A DNA stretch of 64,000 nt, taken from assembly GCF_029892425.1 (NCBI RefSeq), contig NZ_JARXWB010000007.1, positions 248,001 to 312,000 on the forward strand, in the 5' to 3' direction. This DNA comes from Bradyrhizobium sp. BR13661. Its GTDB lineage: Bacteria; Pseudomonadota; Alphaproteobacteria; Rhizobiales; Xanthobacteraceae. This document shows, one piece after another, positions 48,702 to 56,549 of the stretch. A model generated the notes under the pieces. It was not told where the DNA came from. It saw nothing but the letters and a program-made list of their open reading frames with translations, and ran no database searches. The position numbers and the translations under genes are program-made. Position 1 is the stretch's first letter. The number at the start of each line of letters is the position of its first letter.

Positions 48702-49901
48702 ATGCGCATCACGGGCCGCCATATCAGGATTGCCGGCGGGCTTCTGGCCGCCGCCGGAATCACGGCCTGGCTCTTGATCCCGGCGCCGGTGCTGGTCGAG
48801 ACTGCCGCGGTGACGAAGGGAAGGTTCGTCGCCACCGTCGATGAGGATGGCAAGACGCGTGTGCGTGAGCGATACGTGGTCGCAGCACCGCTCGCCGGGC
48901 GGCTGAGCCGAATCCGCCTCAAGGTCGGCGACCAAGTGGGGGTCGACGATGCCGTTGCAACGATCACGCCATCGCCAGCGCCGCTGATGGATTCCCGGAC
49001 CCGCCGCGAAGTCGAGGAAATGCTCGGAACAGCCGAAGCTAACCTGGAGCGCGCCAAGGCAATTGTCGAGCGTGCGCAGGCCCAGAGGGAACAGGCCAAG
49101 ACCGACCTGATGCGGACGAAAACCTTGGCTCAGCAAGGGGCCGCAACAGCGCAAGCTCTCGAGCGTTCAGAACTCGCGATGCGCCTTGCCGATAGGGATT
49201 TGCGTGCGGCGGAGTTTCAGGATCACGCCGCTGAGCATGAGATCAGTCAACAGCGCGCATTGTTGGCGCGATACGGTAGCGACGGCGGCGGGCAGCCGGA
49301 AAGCTGGAACGTCGCATCGCCAGTTGCCGGCGTGGTGCTGAAGGTCGCGCAGGAAAGCGAGACGATCGTCCAGCCGGGCGCTCCACTCTTGGATATCGGC
49401 GACGCCGGGGATATCGAAGTCGTCGTCGACGTCTTGAGCACCGATGCCGTCGAGATCCGGCCAGAAGCTGAGGTCGTCATCGATCATTGGGGCGGGCAGG
49501 GAAAGCTGAAGGGTCGCGTTCGCCGGGTCGAACCGGCGGCCTTTACCAAGATCTCGACGCTCGGCGTCGAGGAGCAAAGGGTCAATGTTCTCGTCGACAT
49601 CCTTTCGCCTCCGGAGCAATGGGCGCGGCTGGGTGATGCCTATCAGGTGGATGTTCAGATCTCCGTCTTTGCACGGGACGATGCCACGATCATTCCGGCC
49701 GGCGCGCTGTTTCGTCGCGGAGAAGGCTGGAATGTCTATGTAGCGAAGGAAGGTCGTGCCGAATTGCGTCAGATCGAATTCGTACGCCGGTCCGGCCGCG
49801 TCGCGGCCGTCGCCGCCGGACTTACTCCCGGCGAAGATGTCATCATCTACCCTAGCGACCGCGTTGCACCGGGTACGCGCGTTGCACCACGACCGCGTTG
49901 A
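48702..49901 (+). CDS. HlyD-type membrane fusion protein
   Basis: 399 residues from ATG 48702, three bases after the permease stop. One N-terminal membrane anchor ('IAGGLLAAAGITAWLLIPAP') is followed by a lipoyl half ('VAAPLAGRLSRIRLKVGDQVGV'), a long coiled-coil hairpin ('ANLERAKAIVERAQAQREQA' to 'LEKSELAMRLADRDL'-like), the second lipoyl half ('VASPVAGVVLKVAQESETIV') and beta-barrel parts. It would bridge the ABC pump to an outer-membrane channel, which is not encoded nearby. Confidence 0.9.
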   Translation: MRITGRHIRIAGGLLAAAGITAWLLIPAPVLVETAAVTKGRFVATVDEDGKTRVRERYVVAAPLAGRLSRIRLKVGDQVGVDDAVATITPSPAPLMDSRTRREVEEMLGTAEANLERAKAIVERAQAQREQAKTDLMRTKTLAQQGAATAQALERSELAMRLADRDLRAAEFQDHAAEHEISQQRALLARYGSDGGGQPESWNVASPVAGVVLKVAQESETIVQPGAPLLDIGDAGDIEVVVDVLSTDAVEIRPEAEVVIDHWGGQGKLKGRVRRVEPAAFTKISTLGVEEQRVNVLVDILSPPEQWARLGDAYQVDVQISVFARDDATIIPAGALFRRGEGWNVYVAKEGRAELRQIEFVRRSGRVAAVAAGLTPGEDVIIYPSDRVAPGTRVAPRPR

Positions 49902-49964
49902 AGAGACCGCCCGCCTTCTTGCTTGTTCCGGGCCGATGCTGGTCCCAACCGCCACGCGACCATA

Positions 49965-50645
49965 TCATTCACGGGCGCTTCGATGACAGCGCACACAATT
50001 CTCGAAGTTTACTATGCCTTCCTTCATGTGTTCGCGGCGAACGTTCTCCACGTTGTGGGCATGGCAGCCGTAGCACGTGTATTGCTTGAAATCGGTGCCG
50101 GGATGGCAGGTTGCGCAATTCGCATTGTGGTTTGAATCCAGCTTGAAGAACTCGGAATGATCGAAGGTAGCGGGCTTCCAGCGTTCCAGGCCATGGCACT
50201 GCATGCAGTTTGCGGTAGAATTCCCATGGAAATCGCTTTTGGGCGCTGCGTGACAGCTTTCGCACCGCTCCCGCTTTGAAGCCTGAAGTAGCTCATGGCG
50301 GAAAATTGTACGGCTGCGCGTCGGAAACAAGCCGACATGCTCGCTATGGCAAGCGACACAGTCCTCGACGGTGAGATCTCGATGGAAGCTTGCCTTTTGA
50401 GTATCGTTCGCGAGCGGGACACCGTTCGTTGTACGCAAGCCTATGTCCGCAACAGAGTGACAATTCGTGCATCGTTGGGATGATGCGCCGCGAAACGGTG
50501 CGTGGCAGCCGAAGCAATCCGTCGCGAGCGCAGCGTGCCCTTCGCTCAGATGCCCCGGACTGATCATCAAGTCCGGATAGGTACCGACGAGCGCCATGAT
50601 TGCCGTGATGCTCAACGTGATTGCCAGCAGGGCGGCGCGTCTCAT
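49965..50645 (-). CDS. Octaheme c-type cytochrome
   Basis: 226 residues from ATG 50645 with an N-terminal signal or anchor ('AALLAITLSITAIMALVG'). Eight CxxCH heme sites are visible: CFGCH, CTNCH, CVACH, CESCH, CMQCH, CATCH, CYGCH and CVRCH. It is therefore a periplasmic multiheme electron carrier or reductase subunit, resembling class III/NapC-type small multihemes more than a nitrite reductase. The ATG overlaps the stop of the membrane b-type protein gene, so the two form an electron-transfer pair. Confidence 0.85.
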   Translation of the reverse strand: MRRAALLAITLSITAIMALVGTYPDLMISPGHLSEGHAALATDCFGCHAPFRGASSQRCTNCHSVADIGLRTTNGVPLANDTQKASFHRDLTVEDCVACHSEHVGLFPTRSRTIFRHELLQASKRERCESCHAAPKSDFHGNSTANCMQCHGLERWKPATFDHSEFFKLDSNHNANCATCHPGTDFKQYTCYGCHAHNVENVRREHMKEGIVNFENCVRCHRSARE

Positions 50646-51229
50646 CGCCAGCCCCAAAACAGAAAAACAGTTACAACGTGCGCGATGGCTAGTACTGCGA
50701 AGGCGAGCGTGATCGGCAAATGCACGACCTTCCATTGCCTGACTGCATCAAACGCCAGGCTGTCCCAGTACAATTGCTCATCAAGGGCGGCCTGGGGCAC
50801 GCCTTGCGCACGCAACTCCTGCCGTGCGGATTCCAGTCTGCGCCCCGCGCTCTTCAGCAAATACTTCCCCGTGAGGCCGCTCCCGACGTTGGTCAGCATC
50901 GCTCCGACAGCCAACCACGGCAGAATTGCGTTGAAATGGACGCCGGCGTGCACCAGGATTAGCAACGACCCGGTCCAGGCCATTCTCTGATGAACGACGA
51001 GGAGTTGTACGGGGCGTCCGAGGTCGAGCAATTTCCGCTTGTTGAGCGAATAGCTGAACGACCCGAGAATGAGGAGAGTTCCGGGAATTCCAAGATAGCG
51101 GCCAATCCAGACTTTGCCGAACGCATGAAGGGCGGCATCCGCGAGCAGAGCTGCAAGGACGAGCGCCGCAAATGCCGCGAAGAAAGGAAGGATCTCACGG
51201 CGAAGTAGGTCGGCTCGTGTCTTTGTCAT
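50642..51229 (-). CDS. b-type-cytochrome-like membrane protein
   Basis: A 195-residue protein with four or five hydrophobic segments. His residues sit in or next to them ('VVHQRMAW', 'LVHAGVHFN', 'KVVHLPI', 'AIAHVVTVFLF'), as expected for bis-His heme b. It probably takes electrons from quinol and gives them to the octaheme cytochrome, with which it is coupled by ATGA overlap. A FixK-like box at 51333-51346 faces this operon. Confidence 0.75.
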   Translation of the reverse strand: MTKTRADLLRREILPFFAAFAALVLAALLADAALHAFGKVWIGRYLGIPGTLLILGSFSYSLNKRKLLDLGRPVQLLVVHQRMAWTGSLLILVHAGVHFNAILPWLAVGAMLTNVGSGLTGKYLLKSAGRRLESARQELRAQGVPQAALDEQLYWDSLAFDAVRQWKVVHLPITLAFAVLAIAHVVTVFLFWGWR

Positions 51230-51332
51230 CCGTCGAGCTCCGGGATGCGCCAGATCAAAACACAGAAGGGGAATAGCCCGAGGCTAGGACCCAAAAGACG
51301 ATCCACGTTGCGCGAAATGGTCAAATGTTGCC

Positions 51333-51346
51333 CTGACGTGGATCAA
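51333..51346. promoter_or_regulatory. FixK/FNR-like box (one mismatch)
   Basis: Read on the minus strand: TTGATCCACGTCAG, one change from TTGAT-N4-GTCAA. Its centre is 111 bp upstream of the membrane cytochrome start. It is too close to the plus-strand start at 51368 to serve that gene as a class II site. Confidence 0.55.
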
Positions 51347-51367
51347 CAAGCGCTTAGGCAGAACGAA

Positions 51368-51943
51368 ATGCGCAAAGAAGACCAAAACACAGACAACATT
51401 ATCGAAATGCGCGTCGGCACGGTCGAACAGCTCTTTCACACGCTCGATCCGTACCCCATTCGCGACAAGGACCTCGACCGAGAAGTCGAGGACTACATCG
51501 TTGGATGGGCAAGAGAATTGCCGCGCAATCGTCCTTTCAGGATCATCGTCCACTTTCCGGGTGATCAAGGACAGACGCGACTGGCCCAGGAGCTTCCGGA
51601 AGCCTTCAGCCGGTACTTCGCGGGCCGGGCTGGCGCCATCCAAGGCGACCTAAACGAACTATTCCGGGTCGGCCGGAGGTCTCTCGCAATCGGCGTTACA
51701 ATCTTGATCGCGTGACTTTTCTCGGCACATTTTGCCGCTGGATACCTCATTGAAGCCCCTTTCCGAAGGTTGGTTGAGGAAAGCTTCCTGATCCTTGGGT
51801 GGGTCGCAAACTGGCGTCCGCTCGAGATATTTCTTTACGACTGGTGGCCTCTTGCGAGACGCCGAGATCTCTACAGGCGGCTTTCCAGTGCGATCGTCGA
51901 GAGAAAACAGCGTACCCCCGGCAGTACTGAGTCTGCGCGGTGA
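51368..51943 (+). pseudogene. Conserved membrane protein gene with in-frame TGA
   Basis: The frame from ATG 51368 reads an acidic N-terminal part ('RDKDLDREVEDYIVGWAREL') and a first hydrophobic segment ('LAIGVTILIA'), then hits TGA at 51713-51715. The same frame continues without stop to 51943 with plausible coding sequence ('LFSAHFAAGYLIEAPFRRLV', then 'EESFLILGWVANWRPLEIFL', then 'YDWWPLARRRDLYRRL'). That looks like the rest of one protein of about 191 residues. The TGA replaces what was probably a sense codon inside a membrane helix. Sequencing error, a recent nonsense mutation or read-through are the options. Confidence 0.7.
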
Positions 51944-52026
51944 TCGCATCCTTGCCAAAACTAGCGCCGATCAGACCACGCGATTGCTTCTCGTCTGTCG
52001 TGCGCGAGCGCTGTTAGCATGGACGC

Positions 52027-52287
52027 TCAATGGCTTGGATTCTTGTCATCCCGCAACTGCCACTCGCGGCCAGCTTTGCGGTGATCCCAGTCCCGCTGGT
52101 CCATCATTCGCTGCAGCCGATGAGTGGTATTTCGGGTTTGGTCCGTCGCTTCCGGCTGATGCTCCCCAGCGCGCTGTGATGACTTGGACGGCGAGTAACC
52201 CTCGGTCGTTCCAAGCTGGCCGGCGGAGCAGGGCATGCCGAACGATAACACGGAAAACACCGTGAGAACGCGAGCTAGTGTGCGCAT
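52027..52287 (-). CDS. Small exported hydrophilic protein, 86 aa
   Basis: ATG 52287 follows GGAGGCTGTC. A signal peptide (MRTLARVLTVFSVLSFGMPC, cleavage after SAG) is followed by a polar mature part rich in Gln, Arg, Asp and His ('QTRNTTHRLQRMMDQRDWDH'). No family is recognised; probably periplasmic. Divergent from the P-type ATPase gene. Confidence 0.65.
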   Translation of the reverse strand: MRTLARVLTVFSVLSFGMPCSAGQLGTTEGYSPSKSSQRAGEHQPEATDQTRNTTHRLQRMMDQRDWDHRKAGREWQLRDDKNPSH

Positions 52288-52332
52288 GACAGCCTCCTTC
52301 AGGAAAGTATCGGACAAACGATCGGGCAGAGG

Positions 52333-52346
52333 TTGATTCAGGTCAT
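52333..52346. promoter_or_regulatory. FixK/FNR-like box (one mismatch)
   Basis: TTGATTCAGGTCAT, one change from TTGAT-N4-GTCAA. It lies between two divergent genes, 113 bp upstream of the P-type ATPase start. Confidence 0.45.
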
Positions 52347-52452
52347 GGTCGCAGGAGGCTGCCGGATACAATGGTTATTGCACCGCAATTGGTTGCTCGA
52401 ACGGCGAAGCTGGTTTCGGATCAGATTCATTTGCAAGATATGGAACGGAGCT

Positions 52453-54750
52453 ATGTTGTTGGAGCGAGTGCTTCGATGGACGCTGGTGGCAATCGCGATT
52501 GCAGGACTGATCGCGGGCATTCTTGCGCGAGCCGCCGGCCGGCCTGATGTGGCCGATGTTGCGTGGGAGCTCGGAACGGCTCCCGTCATCGGAGGGCTGG
52601 CGATCTCGATGATCCGAGATCTCCTAAGTGGCCGCCTCGGAGTGGATGCGATTGCGCTGCTATCGATGAGCGCTGCATTGGCGTTGGGACAACCGCTTGC
52701 CGGCGTCGTGGTGGCGCTGATGTATTCCAGCGGCAATGTGCTGGAGGATATCGCCATCGCGCGGGCAGAGCGCGATCTCCGCTCATTGGTGGATCGTGCG
52801 CCCCGGCTGGCCCATCGCAAGACCGGAGAGCGGATCGAGGAGGTTCCGGTCGAAGCAGTCGCTGTCGGCGAAGTTTTGCTGGTGCGAGCCGGAGAGATCG
52901 TGCCGGCGGATGGTATCGTCCGCTCGGCCTTGGCGACCATCGACGAGTCCGCCGTTACCGGCGAGCCTATCCCGGTCGAGAAGACACGCGGCACGGCTGT
53001 TCTTTCGGGCTCGTTGAATGCCGGTGAGACCTTCGAATTGGCGGTGACCGCGCCGGCCGGCGAGAGCACCTACGCGGGGATTGTGCGCATGGTGACGGCC
53101 GCTCAGACCGCGAAAGCTCCGTTCGTGCGGATGGCTGACCGTTTTGCGCTGATACTTCTGCCGTTGACACTTGCCTTGGCCTTCCTGGCTTGGCGAATCT
53201 CGGGCGATCTCACGCGCAGTCTTGCTGTGCTCGTTGCGGCGACGCCTTGTCCGCTGATTTTGGCTGCACCCGTGGCCTTTATCGCGGGCGTGGCGCGGGC
53301 GGCCCGACGCGGCATCCTCGCGAAAGGTGGAGGGGCACTAGAAGGGCTGGCTCGCGCGCACACGGTGCTGTTTGACAAGACCGGTACCCTAACCGTCGGA
53401 GGCGCACGGCTGCTTTCTGTCGAGGTCGCTCCCGGCGAGGATCCGGACGAAGTACTGCGGCTTGGTGCTTCGCTTGAGCAGGCCTCGCACCACGTGCTGG
53501 CAAAGACCGTGGTCGCTGCGGCCGTCGATCGCGGTCTCAAGCTGGGCGCGCCCGAGCAGGTCAAGGAGATGATGGGTTCCGGCCTGAGCGGCTTGATAAA
53601 CGGTCGCCGTATAACCGCGGGCTCCAGAGACATGATTCTCTCAAAGGCCGAACTTTCGCCTTGGGAGCAGCGTGCGATACGGCGCGCCTCATGGCGTTCA
53701 GCGCTAGTCGTCTTCATCGCTGTGGACGGCCGTCCGATCGGCGCGCTGCTGCTGGCAGACGAGTTGCGAACCGACACTCCGCGAGCGATTCGGATGCTGC
53801 GCTATGCGGGCATCGCACGAATGGTGATGGTCACCGGCGATCGTGCAGCCGCGGCGCAGGCCATTGGTGCAGCGCTTGATTTGGACGCAGTGCTGGCCGA
53901 CCGTGTCCCTTCGGACAAGGTCGAGGCGGTGCGCAGCGAGCAGCGGTTGCATCCGACCATCATGGTCGGCGATGGCATCAATGATGCCCCGGCGCTGGCC
54001 GTCGCCGACATCGGGGTTGCGCTCGGCGCCCGCGGTGCGAGCGCCTCGTCTGAGGCGGCCGATGTGGTGATTCTGGCCGATCGGCTCGATCGCGTCGGCG
54101 AGGCGATCATCATCGCGCAGCGTGCACGAGGCATCGCCCTGCAAAGCATTGTTGTCGGCATGGGTCTATCCTTGGTGGCAATGGTAGCTGCCACCGTTGG
54201 CTGGCTAGATCCGGTGCCAGCAGCCATCGTTCAAGAGGTGATCGACGTAGCGGTCATTTTGAATGCACTACGGGCACTCACTCCCGGATTCACCGGGGGC
54301 GGCGCGCGCATCAGCGCGGAGCAGGGGGTGGCACTGCATCACGATCATCAGACCTTGTTCAAGGATCTTGACCGCTTGCGAAAGATTGTCGATGCGTTGG
54401 ACGATGCGACGCCCGAATCCGCCTCAGCACTGATTGCTGAAGCTCAGCGCCTTGTTCAGAATAGCGTGGTGAGGCACGAGCGCGAGGATGAGGACAGCGT
54501 CTATCCGAAGCTTGCCGAGGTGCTGCGCGAACGCCACGGTCTCTCGGCCATGAGCCGCGCCCATCGGGAGATATTGCATCTTGCTCGCCTGCTCGATCGG
54601 ATCGTGGATGATCTGCCGTCGGAGAAGGTCGATCGCTATCTTGTCCGAGACGCCCAGCGAGTGATCGAGGCGATCGAAACGCTGGTACGCATGCATACGG
54701 CTCAGGAAGAGGATATCTACGAAGCCGTGGCGGCCCAAGCGGCGGCCTAG
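52453..54750 (+). CDS. P1B-5-type metal ATPase with C-terminal hemerythrin domain
   Basis: 765 residues from ATG 52453. Heavy-metal P-type ATPase motifs: actuator 'TGEP', membrane motif 'ATPCPLILAAP' (a TPC instead of CPC), phosphorylation site 'DKTGTLT', and hinge 'MVGDGINDAPAL'. There is no N-terminal metal-binding domain. Residues ~620-760 form a hemerythrin-like four-helix bundle with His/Glu ligands in 'LHHDHQTLFKDLD', 'VRHEREDEDSVYPKL', 'RAHREILHLA' and 'MHTAQEEDIYE'. TPC plus hemerythrin defines the P1B-5 group; the Sinorhizobium member Nia exports Ni and Fe. Oxygen or redox sensing by the di-iron domain is the likely link to a FixK-like box upstream. Confidence 0.9.
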   Translation: MLLERVLRWTLVAIAIAGLIAGILARAAGRPDVADVAWELGTAPVIGGLAISMIRDLLSGRLGVDAIALLSMSAALALGQPLAGVVVALMYSSGNVLEDIAIARAERDLRSLVDRAPRLAHRKTGERIEEVPVEAVAVGEVLLVRAGEIVPADGIVRSALATIDESAVTGEPIPVEKTRGTAVLSGSLNAGETFELAVTAPAGESTYAGIVRMVTAAQTAKAPFVRMADRFALILLPLTLALAFLAWRISGDLTRSLAVLVAATPCPLILAAPVAFIAGVARAARRGILAKGGGALEGLARAHTVLFDKTGTLTVGGARLLSVEVAPGEDPDEVLRLGASLEQASHHVLAKTVVAAAVDRGLKLGAPEQVKEMMGSGLSGLINGRRITAGSRDMILSKAELSPWEQRAIRRASWRSALVVFIAVDGRPIGALLLADELRTDTPRAIRMLRYAGIARMVMVTGDRAAAAQAIGAALDLDAVLADRVPSDKVEAVRSEQRLHPTIMVGDGINDAPALAVADIGVALGARGASASSEAADVVILADRLDRVGEAIIIAQRARGIALQSIVVGMGLSLVAMVAATVGWLDPVPAAIVQEVIDVAVILNALRALTPGFTGGGARISAEQGVALHHDHQTLFKDLDRLRKIVDALDDATPESASALIAEAQRLVQNSVVRHEREDEDSVYPKLAEVLRERHGLSAMSRAHREILHLARLLDRIVDDLPSEKVDRYLVRDAQRVIEAIETLVRMHTAQEEDIYEAVAAQAAA

Positions 54751-55239
54751 CTGATTCGGCGCTATGGCATCGTGTCATGAGGCGAAACAGGGAGTCGAAG
54801 GCGCAAGCGGGTATTCGGCGCACGAGGGTGATGTTGGTCAGAGCGGGGCCGCTCCTCACATCGGTTAAATTGAGTCAGCTCGATCGCGACGAGAGGCGAG
54901 TGCGGAGCTTCGAAGCTCGAGAAGTGCGAGGGTCGCCACGAGATATTACTGTCGACATCTTCAACAAGAAGCATGCCGCTATGCGGCGCAACTTGATCGC
55001 ACGGGCTGAAGATGAAGCTTGCCGGGGGCTTCGATAGCACGATGGGAGTTCATCCGGCGCGCGAAAACGCATCAACGACGCAAACAGAATCAACAAGTGC
55101 AAGAATGTTTTTCGCCTGGCGCGGACTGCGCGCGAATCATTCGCAGACGCTTACTTGACGTAAGTCAATGAGCGTGACGCGGATATGTGTTCATGAGCGG
55201 TGTGGCGAGCTGCTTCCGTGCGCTTAAGAGGAGGCTTTT
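54751..55239. other. Intergenic region with FixK-like box
   Basis: Two overlapping frames on opposite strands (54777-55037 plus, 54762-55040 minus) are both weak and I call neither. The only firm element is the box at 55155-55168. Confidence 0.45.
55155..55168. promoter_or_regulatory. FixK/FNR-like box
   Basis: TTGACGTAAGTCAA, a perfect dyad TTGAC-N4-GTCAA, centre 79 bp before the start of the rubrerythrin-like gene, giving a ~38-base leader if the promoter is class II. Confidence 0.8.
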
Positions 55240-55713
55240 ATGAAGGATCGGATTAGAAGTGCGCTTCTTTCTGCAACAGCCACTGCCATGTTGCTATCCC
55301 TCGGTGCAGCTCTTGCGGATGAGATCAAGCCAGAGACCCGTCGCGACCTGCAAGTGGCACTACAGAAGGAAGCGTATTCCGTCTTGAAATACAGGGCGTT
55401 CGCAGAAAATGCGCGAAAGAATGGCAAGGTCACCCTGGCGGCCCTTCTCGAAGAAACCGCGAAATTTGAGGAGCAGCACTTTTTTGCAGAAGCCAAGATG
55501 TACGGTTTAGTGGGCGAGGATTGGAACAATTTGGCCAATGCCATCGTAAGCGAGTACAACGACTACACCGATAATTATGTCAAGCTTGCCGAACGTGCCG
55601 AAGAAAACGGTGACAAGCAGATTGCCACGATGTACCGCGAGATAGCCGCCGACGAAGAGAAACACCACAAGAACTTCAAGGCTGCGATATCGAAAGCGCT
55701 AAAGCCCGACTAG
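55240..55713 (+). CDS. Exported rubrerythrin-like ferritin-fold protein
   Basis: 157 residues. A signal peptide ('LLSATATAMLLSLGAALA') precedes a four-helix ferritin-like domain with Glu/His iron ligands in 'VALQKEAYSVLKYRAFAENA', 'LEETAKFEEQHFF' and 'YREIAADEEKHHKNF'. The rubredoxin domain of classical rubrerythrins is missing. Export of a di-iron rubrerythrin-type protein to the periplasm is unusual. It may reduce peroxide there using an external electron donor. AGAGGAGG precedes the ATG and a FixK-like box lies upstream. Confidence 0.8.
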   Translation: MKDRIRSALLSATATAMLLSLGAALADEIKPETRRDLQVALQKEAYSVLKYRAFAENARKNGKVTLAALLEETAKFEEQHFFAEAKMYGLVGEDWNNLANAIVSEYNDYTDNYVKLAERAEENGDKQIATMYREIAADEEKHHKNFKAAISKALKPD

Positions 55714-55893
55714 GCATAGTTCGCCGCGGCCTGCCTAGGAGCGGCTGTCATGCTAACGCAAGGAGAGGCGATCCCTCTCCGGCCCAGCAAATTCCGGTGC
55801 TGAGTGCAACTCGGAACTGCTGTGCTCTCGTAGTTCGGGCGCTGAGCGGACCTCCGGTGCCCCGAGTACACCTCAGGTTTACAAGTACCGACC

Positions 55894-56523
55894 TTACCCA
55901 AACAAGTGCGCGAGCCAATACGCCGCCCCGGCGGCCAATCCTCCCACCAACAACGTCTGCAGCGACGACTTGATCTTGTTGACGCCTGTGAAGTGTCCTT
56001 TGACTGCCCCGAAGCAAAGCAACGCGACTCCGGTCGCGGCGACAGAGATCTGCAGAGCCGTTCCAATGTTCTGAGTGAACATGTAGGGCACGAGCGGAAT
56101 CAGGCCGCCCACCACGTAGGACCCTCCGATCGTGGCGGCGCTGATCGGCGCGCGCTTCGGATCGGGACGCTCCAATCCCAGTTCGAAGCGCATCATGAAG
56201 TCGACCCACCGCTGCCGGTTCGATGCGATTGCGCCGACGACCGAGTTCAGTGCCTCACCTTGGAGCCCGTACTCGCGAAAGATCTGCTCGACTTCCTCGA
56301 TCTCCCGTTCGCGCAAGCGATCGATTTCGTGGTGCTCTCGCTGTTCTTCCGCGGCGTAATGCTCCGCGTCTGTGCGCGCGGCCAGATACCCGCCTAGCCC
56401 CATCGCGATGGCCCCCGCGACGACCTCGGCGAGCCCGGCGGTGACGATCACGTCCGTGTTGGTGACGGCGGCGGAAAGGCCGGCCGCCAGGGCGAACGGG
56501 ACGGTCAAACCGTCGGCCATCCC
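55894..56523 (-). CDS. VIT1/CCC1-family metal transporter, 5' end trimmed
   Basis: About 209 residues if translation starts at ATG 56523; a GTG at 56532 adds three. Five predicted helices include 'MADGLTVPFALAAGLSAAV', 'GLAEVVAGAIAMGLGGYLAA' and 'VVGGLIPLVPYMFTQNIG', and a long charged loop ('HHEIDRLREREIEEVEQIFR') fits the Fe2+/Mn2+ family. In-frame sequence upstream (VASESVRDVVIG) belongs to the same protein but has no start codon before it runs into the broken kinase gene on the other strand. About ten or more residues seem lost. It may still work. Confidence 0.75.
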   Translation of the reverse strand, partial: GMADGLTVPFALAAGLSAAVTNTDVIVTAGLAEVVAGAIAMGLGGYLAARTDAEHYAAEEQREHHEIDRLREREIEEVEQIFREYGLQGEALNSVVGAIASNRQRWVDFMMRFELGLERPDPKRAPISAATIGGSYVVGGLIPLVPYMFTQNIGTALQISVAATGVALLCFGAVKGHFTGVNKIKSSLQTLLVGGLAAGAAYWLAHLFG

Positions 56524-56549
56524 GATCACAACGTCACGGACGCTTTCAG

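Noticed and set aside
51713..51715. TGA as selenocysteine codon
   Set aside because: It lies within a membrane helix and no SECIS-like element was noticed; a nonsense mutation is simpler.
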